A DNA stretch of 33,032 nt from Deltaproteobacteria bacterium (GTDB lineage Bacteria; Myxococcota_A; Polyangia; Haliangiales; Haliangiaceae), in the NCBI GenBank assembly GCA_013812655.1, contig JACCTC010000256.1, positions 1 to 33,032 of the forward strand, read 5' to 3'. This document shows positions 6,838-15,413 of this stretch, one piece after another. The position numbers were made by a program, and so were the translations under genes. The notes under the pieces are model-generated. The model did no database searches. It saw nothing but the letters and a program-made list of their open reading frames with translations, and was not told where the DNA came from. Positions within the stretch are counted from its first letter, which is position 1; each line of letters starts with the position of its first letter.

Positions 6838-9036
6838 CTACAGCTCGGCCGGCTCGGGGGACTTCTCGGAGTAGCCGTAATACGAGTAGTAGTAGCCGCT
6901 GCGCTTGTCGGGCTCGATCGCGTTCAAGATCGTACCGAAGATCGTGCCGTTGACGTTGCGGATGTGGCGCGCCGAGCGGCGCAGATCCTCGCGCAGCGTC
7001 TTGCCAGCCTTGGCGACGAGGATGACGCCATCGGTGTGCTTCGAGAGCACGACCGCATCGGTGACGACCTGCAGCGGCGGCGAGTCGAGGATGATGCGAT
7101 CGAACCGGGTCGCGAGCTCCGCGAGCACGGCCTGGAACCGCTGCGTCATCAGGATCTCGGCCGGATTCGGCGGCAACGGGCCGCACGGCAGCACGAACAG
7201 GTTCGGGATCTCCGTGCTCTTGATGACGTCCTCGTAGCTGTGGTCGCCGACGATGAGGTTGGTCAGCCCGGTCTTGCGCGACACGCCAGTCGACGCGTGA
7301 AGGCGCGGGCGACGCATGTCGGTATCGATCAGCAGCACGCGCTGGCCACTCTGGGCCATCGTGGTGCCGAGGTAGATGACGGTGGTGGTCTTGCCCTCGC
7401 GTGGATTCGCGCTCGACACCACGATCGTCTTCAGCGGGCGATCGGCTGCCGAAAACATGATGTTGGTGCGCAGCGAGCGACAGCACTCTGCGACTCGCGA
7501 TCCCGGGTTGCGATGCACGTAGAGATCGCGGTTGCCGTCGCTGGTACCGCCGAGCTCTGACTCCTCGAGCATCGGGATGATGCCGAGCAGCGGGGCTCCG
7601 GTGGCCTGCGTCGCGTCCGCCGTGGACTTGATCGAGCGGTCGAGCAAGACGACGAGGAGCACGAGCCCGAGTCCGAGGAACAGCGACAGCACGCTCGCGG
7701 CGACCACATTCTTCTTGAGGTTCGGGTAAACCGGAACGGTTGGCACCAGCGCGGTATCGAGAGGTCGGACGTTCGTCGAGTCGATCGTGCGGTTCATCCG
7801 GTCGGTGAGCTCGCTCGTCGACAGCCGCGACCGCAGGATGTTGTAGCGATCCTCGGTGCTCTTCTTGCGGCGCAACAGCTCGTTATACGAGACCACCTTG
7901 GGACCGAGCGCGAGCGACTCCTGCGTGGCCTTCTCGACCTCGTTCTTGAGCGCGGCCTCGGTGGCGAGCACGGCCTGGTATTGCTCTTCGAGGCCACCAA
8001 GGACGCGCTTCGCCTCGGCCTGCAGCGCCGAATAGATGTCGTCGATCTTGGCCTTCGCCATCTGGTACTGCGGATTCTTGGGCCCGACTTCCTTCTCGAG
8101 CTCGATGAACTTGTTGCGCTCGGAGTAATACTGGGCGCGAAGCTCGTCGAACGAGCTGTTGTCCTTGCCCTCGCCGATCAGCATGATCGGCGACGTCAAC
8201 ACGTCCTCGTTGGCAGCCTTGCGCATGCGATCGAGGCGAGATGTGAGCTCGATCCGCTTCGCGCGCGTCTCGTTGAGCTTGTTCGTGTAGGTCGTGATGC
8301 CGGACGAAACGATGTTCTGCCGCTCCTCGAGCGTCACCGCGAGCAGGTCGTTGTCCTTCTGGTAGCCGTACAGCGCCGACTCGGCCTCGCGAAGCTTGCT
8401 CTCGACGACGTCGAACTCGGTCGACAGCGCGTTCGAGGCTTGCTTCGTATCGGTGGACAGCAGGCCCTTCGCGTAGTCGACGTACGTCGAAACATGCGCA
8501 TTCGCGATCTGCGCGGCGAGGTCGCGGTCCGTGCTGAGCACCACCACGTAAAAGATCCGGTCCTGATCGGGGTATCGGATCACGAGCATGCCTCGCACGA
8601 TTGCGGTCGCCTCGAGGATTAGATCTTCGACCTTGCGACCCTTGCGCTGCTCCTCGCTGAACAGCAGGTGGTGGAGGCGATGGGTCTCGACGGTCTGACG
8701 GACCAGACGATGGCTGCCGAGGACCTGCTTCTGCTGCTTGTAGTAGTCCGTCGTGCCTGCGGTCGCGACACCGGACAGGATCTCCTGACCGACACCGAGG
8801 AGATCGGGGATGCGCGGCTCGATCTGAACCGAGGCCTGTGCTTGATAGATCGGTAGCTGGCGGTTCGTGTAGACCACCGCGGCCACGATGGCGAGCGCCA
8901 TGATCGCCAGCACGGCCCACACGTACTTCCGCAGCGTGTCGAGGTAGCGTTGAACGTCGAAGCCCAGAGCCGGGGCGTCCTCTGGATCGCTGTCTGAAAT
9001 CTCGGTGTTTTCCACGCTGTCCCGCACGTTAGTCAC
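6838..9036 (-). CDS. Wzc-like chain-length regulator and BY-family tyrosine autokinase
   Basis: This 732-residue inner-membrane protein fuses a Wzz-type polysaccharide co-polymerase domain to a cytoplasmic bacterial tyrosine kinase. Its first transmembrane helix lies at about residues 38-57 (VWAVLAIMALAIVAAVV). A long coiled-coil periplasmic region follows, then the Pro-rich second helix near residues 430-460. The kinase has Walker A (SSANPREGKTT, about 545), Walker A' (VLLIDTDMRRP, about 572) and Walker B (RIILDSPPL, about 648). The tail SGYYYSYYGYSEK is the expected tyrosine cluster for autophosphorylation. Such proteins control polymer length and export. The start is GTG 9036; GTG 9027 is an alternative. 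It heads the six-gene minus operon. Confidence 0.92.
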   Translation of the reverse strand: MTNVRDSVENTEISDSDPEDAPALGFDVQRYLDTLRKYVWAVLAIMALAIVAAVVYTNRQLPIYQAQASVQIEPRIPDLLGVGQEILSGVATAGTTDYYKQQKQVLGSHRLVRQTVETHRLHHLLFSEEQRKGRKVEDLILEATAIVRGMLVIRYPDQDRIFYVVVLSTDRDLAAQIANAHVSTYVDYAKGLLSTDTKQASNALSTEFDVVESKLREAESALYGYQKDNDLLAVTLEERQNIVSSGITTYTNKLNETRAKRIELTSRLDRMRKAANEDVLTSPIMLIGEGKDNSSFDELRAQYYSERNKFIELEKEVGPKNPQYQMAKAKIDDIYSALQAEAKRVLGGLEEQYQAVLATEAALKNEVEKATQESLALGPKVVSYNELLRRKKSTEDRYNILRSRLSTSELTDRMNRTIDSTNVRPLDTALVPTVPVYPNLKKNVVAASVLSLFLGLGLVLLVVLLDRSIKSTADATQATGAPLLGIIPMLEESELGGTSDGNRDLYVHRNPGSRVAECCRSLRTNIMFSAADRPLKTIVVSSANPREGKTTTVIYLGTTMAQSGQRVLLIDTDMRRPRLHASTGVSRKTGLTNLIVGDHSYEDVIKSTEIPNLFVLPCGPLPPNPAEILMTQRFQAVLAELATRFDRIILDSPPLQVVTDAVVLSKHTDGVILVAKAGKTLREDLRRSARHIRNVNGTIFGTILNAIEPDKRSGYYYSYYGYSEKSPEPAEL

Positions 9037-9073
9037 CGATCAGAGCGTCCGAGTTCAGATCGGGTGGACGGGT

Positions 9074-9102
9074 CTTGTAGCCCGCATTGCGAGGTGGTTC
9101 AA
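9074..9102 (-). promoter_or_regulatory. Candidate sigma-70-type promoter for the EPS operon
   Basis: On the minus strand TTGAAC (9097-9102) and TACAAG (9074-9079) are separated by 17 bases. Each hexamer matches the consensus at four of six positions. It lies about 40 bp upstream of the kinase start in the only sizeable gap between the oxidoreductase and the kinase operon. The match is modest; transcription may also read through from upstream. Confidence 0.3.
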
Positions 9103-9120
9103 GCCGAGAAACCGTTCGCC

Positions 9121-9138
9121 AAATGACTGATATCATTT
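9121..9138. repeat. AT-rich palindrome downstream of the oxidoreductase gene
   Basis: AAATGA (9121-9126) and TCATTT (9133-9138) are perfect inverted arms around a six-base centre. It begins one base beyond the oxidoreductase stop codon, in a strikingly AT-rich patch of an otherwise GC-rich region. It may be an operator for the downstream EPS operon or a weak transcription stop. Confidence 0.35.
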
Positions 9139-9139
9139 C

Positions 9140-10147
9140 TTATAGAGCCAGTCCCACCGGCGCGCCATCCTGCTGGAGCGACCGCTGGGCTGCTTCGAGA
9201 ACCGCGGTGACGCGCACGGCACTGGCCAGGTTCCCATCCGGCACCGCACCGGAGTGGATGCAGTCGACGAAGTGCCGGAACTGCAGCCGCAGCGGCTCCT
9301 GCATCGGCAGCTGCGGGATGTGCACGTCACCGTCGCGAATCGTGAGGAACTGCGAGTACTCGCTGAACTCCGGCGGCCGATCGTAGCCCCTGTCGTAGAT
9401 CTTGAGCTTGTCGGTGCCGACGTCATCGAACTCCGCCATCTTCTGCGAGCACACGAGCGTGAGTCGGCGCTCCTTGCGCGGGCTCAACCACGACAGATGG
9501 ACATGCGCCATCTCGCCGGTCTCGTAGCGCATCGTCAGGAACACGACGTCCTCGATCCCTTGCTGCAACACGCTCTGCCCGCGCGCGGCGACGCTGATCG
9601 GGGCTCGATCGAGGAGCAGATCGATCATCGAGACGTCGTGCGGGCCGAAGCTCCACAGCGCGTTCTCGTCGCGACGCAGCCGCCCGAGATTGACGCGCGT
9701 GCTGTGCAGGTAGTGCAACGTTCCGAGCACCCCCGAACGCAGGAGCTCGCGCAGGCGGATCACCGCCGGGTGATGCACCATCAAGTGTCCGACCATCCCG
9801 ACGAGGCGGTTGCTGCGCGCGAGCTCGGCCAGCGAGATCGCGACGGCCACGTCCATCGCCAGCGGCTTCTCGACCAGCACGTGCTTGCCGGCGGCGAGCG
9901 CGGCGCGCGCGAGCGCGGGATGCGTGGCGGCCGGCGACGCGATCACGACGGCCTCGACGTCACCGCCGAGCAGCGCGTGCGGATCGGCGACCAGCCGGCA
10001 TCTCGGCAGGACTCCGCGAATCCGTTCGAGTGCGAGGGGGTCCGGGTCAGCAACACCGGCGAGCACGCAACCTGGCTCGCTCGCGACGATGCGCACGTGA
10101 TTCTGCCCCCACGCGCCAGCGCCGAGCACCGCGACGCGAAGGGTCAC
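9140..10147 (-). CDS. Gfo/Idh/MocA-family NAD(P)-dependent sugar oxidoreductase
   Basis: This 335-residue oxidoreductase begins with a Rossmann motif (VAVLGAGAWGQNHV). The family motif KHVLVEKPLA contains the conserved catalytic-region Lys of EKP. GHLMVHHPAV and the stretch ENALWSFGPHDVSMIDLLL, with a His in the substrate-binding region, follow. Relatives in surface-polysaccharide clusters (WlbA/WbpB type) oxidise the 3-position of UDP-GlcNAc-type sugars to give a keto-sugar for transamination. The DegT-type aminotransferase upstream fits that role, but the exact substrate is inference. The start is GTG 10147, forming a GTGA overlap with the outer-membrane barrel gene. This suggests translational coupling of an export porin and a sugar-modifying enzyme. 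Confidence 0.85.
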   Translation of the reverse strand: MTLRVAVLGAGAWGQNHVRIVASEPGCVLAGVADPDPLALERIRGVLPRCRLVADPHALLGGDVEAVVIASPAATHPALARAALAAGKHVLVEKPLAMDVAVAISLAELARSNRLVGMVGHLMVHHPAVIRLRELLRSGVLGTLHYLHSTRVNLGRLRRDENALWSFGPHDVSMIDLLLDRAPISVAARGQSVLQQGIEDVVFLTMRYETGEMAHVHLSWLSPRKERRLTLVCSQKMAEFDDVGTDKLKIYDRGYDRPPEFSEYSQFLTIRDGDVHIPQLPMQEPLRLQFRHFVDCIHSGAVPDGNLASAVRVTAVLEAAQRSLQQDGAPVGLAL

Positions 10148-11478
10148 AGCGCGACGCGCATACCGAGAAGCAGCTCGTGGCGCGCGTAACTCGGATCGTC
10201 AACCGTGCCGCCCGCGACCGAGTACATGTAGTCGGTCGACACCGATGTGAAGCGGTAGTTGAGCGTCGCCATCAGCCAGCGCCGGAAGTTGTAGTGCACG
10301 CCGCCAACGACCGCGAAGATCACGTCGTTGCGGGTGTCCTCTCCCATGACACCCGGGACTGCGAACGTGACGCCCCGGTACTGGCGGAAGTGAACTTCGG
10401 GTTGGACCATGAAGATCACCGGATTGACGATGTGCTGCCACGACGCGCGGAGGACGTGATCGCGAAAGTAGTTCGCGTTGATCGAGTCCTCGTAGGTGAG
10501 GGAGTAACCGGCGGTGACGCGGCCGAGCGGGTTGTAGCGATACCCGATCATCGCGCCGATCGTTGGTGCCGAGAAGCTCGGACCATCGTCGTAGAAGCCG
10601 TTGGTGTAACCGGCGTCGAGGTTCAACGTCGTCTTGACGGTGAGGAGCGTCGAGATGCCGGCGCGCACGACCAGCGGATACGAGGTCACCTTCTGGCTGT
10701 CGGAGTCGAGCGCCGTCACGTTCGCGATCGAGAGATCGAGATAGGCCTGGGTCTGCGGCAGGAATCGCCACTGCGGGTGGAGCCCCACGCGATTCGTCAT
10801 CCGATCGGCGAACGACTGCTCGTCGCGCTCGAAGATGTCGATGCGGTTCTCGTAATAGAGAAACCCGCTGATCGCGCTGTCGCGGGGCCTGTAGAGCATC
10901 AATAGCCGAAGATGATTGATGTCGCGGTTCGTGTTGCTGTCGGTCTCGAAGTTTGCCGCGCGGATGAGCCGCACGAAGTCGTCGCCGAAGCCGAAGCTCA
11001 GGCGACCCATCGGGTTCACCATGCCGTGCAGTGACGCGCCGATGCCAAGTCCGCCGGTCTCGCTCGCGGTGTTGTCCTCGGCGAGCATGAAGTCGTACGA
11101 GAGCCGCAGGTTCGCCCGATACTCTAACTGCCCGAGATTCTCCTGCGGATCGTCCTGCTCGATTGTGGACGATGGGTGCAGGCGTGCCGCGCCAAGCGAT
11201 GCCGTGCCGATCTGCGCGATCAGCCGCAGCACGCCAGCAGGCTGCGCATCGTCTTCTTCGTAGAAGACGTTCGAGACGAAGCCGGTCTCCGCGCCGAACA
11301 CGGGGCGCAACACGGTGCCTTCGCCGACCTTGATGCCACGGCCTTCGATGGTGGAAGCTGGAGCAGTGGCGTCGCCGGGATTGAAGGCCGTGATCGAAAT
11401 ATCGCCCGGCGTGATCTGCGCAGATGCCGTCGCGACCAGCGACAGCACCAATCCAAAACTAGCCAATAAGCGAATCAT
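10144..11478 (-). CDS. Outer-membrane beta-barrel protein, candidate polysaccharide porin
   Basis: This is a 444-residue exported protein. A clean signal peptide (MIRLLASFGLVLSLVATASA, cleavage after ASA before Q21) is followed by many alternating polar/hydrophobic segments ending in aromatic residues. The last strand is RHELLLGMRVAL, typical of an outer-membrane barrel. It resembles the barrel proteins of EPS clusters (BBP2-like). In myxobacteria, Wzp-type porins of this kind are proposed to provide the outer-membrane channel for secreted polymer. I chose ATG 11478 because AGGA lies seven bases upstream and the signal peptide starts there; the frame is open 12 codons further. It overlaps the oxidoreductase by four bases and has its own promoter. 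Confidence 0.75.
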   Translation of the reverse strand: MIRLLASFGLVLSLVATASAQITPGDISITAFNPGDATAPASTIEGRGIKVGEGTVLRPVFGAETGFVSNVFYEEDDAQPAGVLRLIAQIGTASLGAARLHPSSTIEQDDPQENLGQLEYRANLRLSYDFMLAEDNTASETGGLGIGASLHGMVNPMGRLSFGFGDDFVRLIRAANFETDSNTNRDINHLRLLMLYRPRDSAISGFLYYENRIDIFERDEQSFADRMTNRVGLHPQWRFLPQTQAYLDLSIANVTALDSDSQKVTSYPLVVRAGISTLLTVKTTLNLDAGYTNGFYDDGPSFSAPTIGAMIGYRYNPLGRVTAGYSLTYEDSINANYFRDHVLRASWQHIVNPVIFMVQPEVHFRQYRGVTFAVPGVMGEDTRNDVIFAVVGGVHYNFRRWLMATLNYRFTSVSTDYMYSVAGGTVDDPSYARHELLLGMRVAL

Positions 11479-11505
11479 TTCACAATCCTGTGCCCGGGGT
11501 GCGAG

Positions 11506-11535
11506 AATATACACATCACGTTACGCAAAGGTCAA
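11506..11535 (-). promoter_or_regulatory. Sigma-70-type promoter for the barrel-oxidoreductase pair
   Basis: On the minus strand TTGACC (11530-11535) and TATATT (11506-11511) are 18 bases apart; each matches the consensus at five of six positions. Transcription would start near 11499, about 20 bases before the ATG at 11478, leaving room for the AGGA ribosome site. This is the best housekeeping-type promoter I see in the window. Confidence 0.55.
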
Positions 11536-11576
11536 TGCTGCGACTGGTGGGTTAGTGGACTCTCTGGTCCCCGCGT

Positions 11577-12647
11577 TCATGGTTGTCGATAGAACGTGAC
11601 GATCTTGTCGACGACATGAGCGCTGGCGCTCGGTGCAAGTGCCGGATGGATCGGCAACGCGAGCACTTCTCGACACGCGGCTTCCGCGATCGGGAGTGAG
11701 CCCGCCCCATATCCAAGCTCACGGAAACACGGCTGCAAGTGTAGCGGCTCGGGATAGTAGATTTCGGTGCCGATGCCGTGACGCGCAAGGTGCTCGCGAA
11801 GCGAATCACGCTCACGCACGCGAATGACGAACTGGTGGTACGCGTGCTCGGGGTGGTGAGCAGGTAGTCGGACGGCGCCGAGGTCCGCCGCCGCAAACAG
11901 CGCGCGATACGCCGCGGCATGTGCGCGCCGCGCCGCGACCGCGGATGCGAGGTGGTCGAGCTTGGCGCGCAGCACTGCGGCCTGGATGGCGTCGAGACGA
12001 AAGTTCCCGCCGATCGTGACGTGGTGATACTTCGGCTGCGCGCCGTGCGTGCGGAGCAGGGTGATGCGGTCCGCGAGCTCGACGTCGTCGGTCAGCACGG
12101 CGCCCGCATCGCCGAGCGCACCGAGGTTCTTCGTCGGGAAGAACGAGCACGCCGCGGCGACGCCACGGAGCGGTACGCCGCCCAGGCTCTGCGCGGCATC
12201 CTCGACGATCGGCAGCGAGGAACGCGGCAGCGTCGCCGGGTGCCCGAACAGATGCACCGGCACGATCGCGCGAGCTCGCGACGAACATGCTGCGAGTGCT
12301 GCAGCGGGATCGAGCGTCAGCGTGTCGTCGTCGATGTCGGCGAACACGACGCGTGCGCCGAGCCGCGCGGCGCTGCCGGCCGTCGCGAAGAACGTGAATG
12401 GCGTGGTGACGACCTCGTCACCGGGTCCGATCCCGAGTGCCATGTAGATGGCGAGCAGCGCATCGGTCCCCGAGCTGGTCGCGACCGTGCGCGCGACTCC
12501 CGAGGCCGCCGCGAGCTCGCGCTCGAATGCTGAAACCTCGGCTCCCCCCACGAACACGCCGCTGTCGAGCACTCGCGCGATCGCTCGGTCGACAGCGGGT
12601 CGCACCGACGCCAGCTCGGCGGCCATATCGAAGAACGGAACCTTCAC
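11577..12647 (-). CDS. DegT/DnrJ/EryC1-family PLP-dependent sugar aminotransferase
   Basis: This 356-residue aminotransferase carries the typical landmarks. They are TSSGTDAL (about 58-64) for phosphate binding, IVEDAAQSLGG with Asp150 for the PLP ring nitrogen, and SFFPTKNLGALGDAG with the Schiff-base Lys173. NFRLDAIQAAVL and the C-terminal GTEIYYPEPLH are also family hallmarks. It would transfer an amino group, usually from glutamate, to a keto group of a nucleotide sugar. With the Gfo/Idh oxidoreductase in the same orientation it could make a 3-amino sugar (WbpE/WlbC-like). The start is GTG 12647; its Shine-Dalgarno site is weak. Only 44 bases separate it from the divergent epimerase gene. 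Confidence 0.88.
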   Translation of the reverse strand: MKVPFFDMAAELASVRPAVDRAIARVLDSGVFVGGAEVSAFERELAAASGVARTVATSSGTDALLAIYMALGIGPGDEVVTTPFTFFATAGSAARLGARVVFADIDDDTLTLDPAAALAACSSRARAIVPVHLFGHPATLPRSSLPIVEDAAQSLGGVPLRGVAAACSFFPTKNLGALGDAGAVLTDDVELADRITLLRTHGAQPKYHHVTIGGNFRLDAIQAAVLRAKLDHLASAVAARRAHAAAYRALFAAADLGAVRLPAHHPEHAYHQFVIRVRERDSLREHLARHGIGTEIYYPEPLHLQPCFRELGYGAGSLPIAEAACREVLALPIHPALAPSASAHVVDKIVTFYRQP

Positions 12648-12691
12648 ATCCCGGCGGGCAACCTAGCACGCGGTCATGCGAGAGTCGGGAC

Positions 12692-13654
12692 ATGCACGTC
12701 GTCGTGACCGGTGCCGCTGGCTTCATCGGCTCACACACGTGCGAGGCGCTCGTCGCGCGTGGTCACCGGGTCACCGGCGTCGACGCCTTCGATGGCTATC
12801 TCTATCCCGCGGAGCTCAAGCGCCAGACCGCGAGCGAGCTCGCAAGACTTCCGGCTGATCGATTCTCGCTCGTCGAGGCGAACATCTGCGATGTCGACGC
12901 GATCGAGCGCGTGCTCGATGGCAGCGTCGATGTCGTGTGCCACCTGGCTGCACTTGCGGGCGTGCGGCCGTCGATCGCATCTCCGCTGCGCTATCTCCGG
13001 ACGAACATCGAGGGAACCGGCGTCATCATCGAGCGCATGCGGGCCGCGGGCCTCGCGCGACTCGTGTTCGCGTCGTCGAGCTCGGTGTATGGCGCGCGGC
13101 CGGGAACGAGCGCGGCATTTCGCGAGGAGGATCCGTGTCTCGCGCCGGCGTCACCGTATGCCGCGACCAAGCGCATGAACGAGCTGCAGCTCTCGACCTA
13201 TCGGGATCTGTTCGGGCTCGGCGTCTTCGCGCTGCGGTTCTTCACGGTCTACGGACCGCGCCAGCGCCCCGATATGGCGATCGCAAAGTTCACCGATGCG
13301 ATCGCGCGCGACCAGCCGATCACGCTGTTCGGTGATGGCTCGTCGCGTCGCGACTACACGTTCATCGCCGACATCGTGCGCGGGACGGTCGCGGCGGTCG
13401 AACAGGTCGAACCCGCACGCTACGAGATCTTCAACCTCGGCGGCACCGCCACGGTCTCGCTCGCGGAGCTCGTCGAGACGATCGAGCGGGTCGTCGGCAA
13501 GCGCGCGATCATCGACCGGCAGCCCGACCAACCAGGTGACGTACCGATCACGTTCGCGAACGTGGATCGTGCGCGCGCCGCGCTCGGCTATGCCCCGACG
13601 ACGCGGCTCGAGGCCGGCGTCGCGAGCTACTGGGAATGGAAACAAGCGCGGTGA
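12692..13654 (+). CDS. NAD-dependent nucleotide-sugar epimerase (extended SDR)
   Basis: This 320-residue extended short-chain dehydrogenase/reductase has the NAD-binding GAAGFIGS motif (residues 7-14). The catalytic SPYAATK gives Tyr156 and Lys160, and the serine-rich FASSSSVYG precedes it. FFTVYGPRQRPDMA is typical of UDP-glucuronate 4-epimerases and related sugar epimerases, so conversion of UDP-GlcA to UDP-GalA is a reasonable guess. Related dehydratases share much of this pattern. ATG 12692 is chosen because the Rossmann strand starts right there; the open frame to 12437 is shadow over the aminotransferase. The gene overlaps the next one, a sigma-54 activator, so supply of a sugar precursor may be linked to regulator production. 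Confidence 0.87.
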   Translation: MHVVVTGAAGFIGSHTCEALVARGHRVTGVDAFDGYLYPAELKRQTASELARLPADRFSLVEANICDVDAIERVLDGSVDVVCHLAALAGVRPSIASPLRYLRTNIEGTGVIIERMRAAGLARLVFASSSSVYGARPGTSAAFREEDPCLAPASPYAATKRMNELQLSTYRDLFGLGVFALRFFTVYGPRQRPDMAIAKFTDAIARDQPITLFGDGSSRRDYTFIADIVRGTVAAVEQVEPARYEIFNLGGTATVSLAELVETIERVVGKRAIIDRQPDQPGDVPITFANVDRARAALGYAPTTRLEAGVASYWEWKQAR

Positions 13655-15408
13655 CGGACGTTCCGGCCCTGATCGTCGTGATCACCGGACGCGGCGCACA
13701 TCCCCTACGGCACGGCCTCGCGAAGCAGATCACGAGCATCGGCTCGGACGCGACGGCCGATGTTCGGCTCGCCATCGTGCCGGCGCACTGGGCCATCATC
13801 CATCGCGGCGAGCAGACGATCGACGTGCTGATGGCGGCGACCGGCGAGCGCAGGCGGCTCGATCCGGGCGAGTCGTTCGACGCCGATGGCATCACGATCG
13901 GGCTCGAGGCGATGGCGAGCGCACGCGAACGCGAGCGTGCGATCGAGGCGCTGGTATCCGCGCTCGCGTCGGTCGATTCGCCCGAAGGCGCCGTCGAGCT
14001 GCTGCTCACCGGCATGCTGGGCGCATCGGGCGCCGACCTCGGCGCGGTGATCCTCGCCGACGCGGGCGCTTACACGGTCGCGGCGGCACGCGATCGCGCG
14101 GGGACCGTGCTCGAGCATGCGAGCGAGCTGCTGTCGGACACGATCGTGCGCGACGTCCTCGGAACCGGCGAGCCGGTCCAGCTCGACGACGTCGCCGCGC
14201 ACAGCCGATACGGCACGATCCCTTCGGTGACGGCGCTGCGCCTCGGCTCGGCGCTCTGCCTGCCGATGCGCCTCGAGGGCAAGACACTAGGCGCCGTGTT
14301 CCTCGCGCGTCACGATCGCTCGGTCATCGACGAGCGCACGCTGGCCGCGCTGCGGATCCTCGCGGCGGTTGCGGTCCCGTTCTTCGCGCAGCTGCGCGCA
14401 CCACGTGCCGATGCGGGCTCGCGCGACGAGCTGATCGGTGAATCGCCGGCGGTCCACGCGCTGCGCAAGCTGATCCGTCGCGTCGGCCCGAGCGATCTGT
14501 CGGCGCTGCTGCACGGTCCATCGGGCTCCGGCAAGGAGCTGGTCGCGCGCGCCATCCATGCGGCGAGCCCGCGTGCGGCCAGGCCGATGATCTCGATCAA
14601 CTGCGCCTCGGTGGCGCCGTCGCTGCTCGACGCCGAGCTGTTCGGATATCGCAAGGGCGCGTTCACCGGGGCCGTCACGGATCGCGTCGGGTTGATCGAG
14701 GCTGCCCACGGCTCGACGCTGTTCCTCGACGAGATCGGTGACATGCCACCGACGATGCAGGCGGCGATGCTGCGCGTGCTCGAGCAGCGCGAGGTCAAAC
14801 GGCTCGGCGACAACCTCCCGCGCGCGGTCGACTTCCGGCTCGTGTGTGCGACGCACCGCGATCTCGAAGCCGAGGTCGAAGCTGGGCGCTTCCGGGCAGA
14901 CCTCCTGTTCCGGCTCCGCGAGGTGACGCTCGAGATCCCGTCGCTGCTGGCCCGTGGGGAGGACATCGATCTGCTCGCGCATGCGTTTCTGCGTCAGGCC
15001 GAGGTCCAGCTCGGGCTCGTCATGCACGTGCTCACCGACGACGCGCTCGCGGTGCTCCGCGCGCACCCGTGGCCCGGCAACGTGCGCGAGCTCAAGGCGA
15101 CGATGCGGCGCGTCGCGATCCTCGCGGACAGCAAGCTGGTGCGCGCTTCCGATCTCGGGCTCGCCGCGGCTGCGGCTGACCGGCCGGCATCAGCAGCATC
15201 GCCGCTCGGCGGAGCTGCCGCCGCGGTCCGCGAGCTGATCGAGGCGGCGATCCGCCCGGGTGCCAGCGTGCAGCCCCTCGCCACGCTGCGCGACGAGCTC
15301 GTTCGCCGCTACGTGCTGCTCGCGATCGAGCGCCACGGTGATGACCGCGAAGCGGCCGCGAAGGCACTCGAGATCGGTGTTCGCACGCTCTATCGCTACA
15401 TCAGCTGA
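13651..15408 (+). CDS. Sigma-54-dependent activator with FHA-like and GAF domains
   Basis: This enhancer-binding protein activates RNA polymerase carrying sigma-54. From GTG 13651 it is 585 residues; an ATG at 13636 would add five. Order: a degenerate FHA-like N-terminus (about 10-85, with [11 protein letters not shown] and PAHWAII), a GAF domain (about 95-250), and an AAA+ domain with Walker A GPSGSGKE (about 290). The sigma-54 contact motif GAFTGA (about 335), Walker B FLDEIGDM and the arginine-rich sensor region follow. A C-terminal Fis-type helix-turn-helix ends [20 protein letters not shown]. All catalytic motifs look intact. GTG is favoured because it makes a GTGA overlap with the epimerase. 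It has no receiver domain, so its input is probably phosphopeptide or small-molecule binding. It likely controls EPS genes, but this is inferred from position. Confidence 0.9.
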   Translation: MTDVPALIVVITGRGAHPLRHGLAKQITSIGSDATADVRLAIVPAHWAIIHRGEQTIDVLMAATGERRRLDPGESFDADGITIGLEAMASARERERAIEALVSALASVDSPEGAVELLLTGMLGASGADLGAVILADAGAYTVAAARDRAGTVLEHASELLSDTIVRDVLGTGEPVQLDDVAAHSRYGTIPSVTALRLGSALCLPMRLEGKTLGAVFLARHDRSVIDERTLAALRILAAVAVPFFAQLRAPRADAGSRDELIGESPAVHALRKLIRRVGPSDLSALLHGPSGSGKELVARAIHAASPRAARPMISINCASVAPSLLDAELFGYRKGAFTGAVTDRVGLIEAAHGSTLFLDEIGDMPPTMQAAMLRVLEQREVKRLGDNLPRAVDFRLVCATHRDLEAEVEAGRFRADLLFRLREVTLEIPSLLARGEDIDLLAHAFLRQAEVQLGLVMHVLTDDALAVLRAHPWPGNVRELKATMRRVAILADSKLVRASDLGLAAAAADRPASAASPLGGAAAAVRELIEAAIRPGASVQPLATLRDELVRRYVLLAIERHGDDREAAAKALEIGVRTLYRYIS

Positions 15409-15413
15409 GCGCG

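Noticed and set aside
5615..6874. 419-residue plus-strand open frame
   Set aside because: Antisense to a glycosyltransferase with clear family motifs; composition is His/Arg/Ala-rich and no domain is visible.
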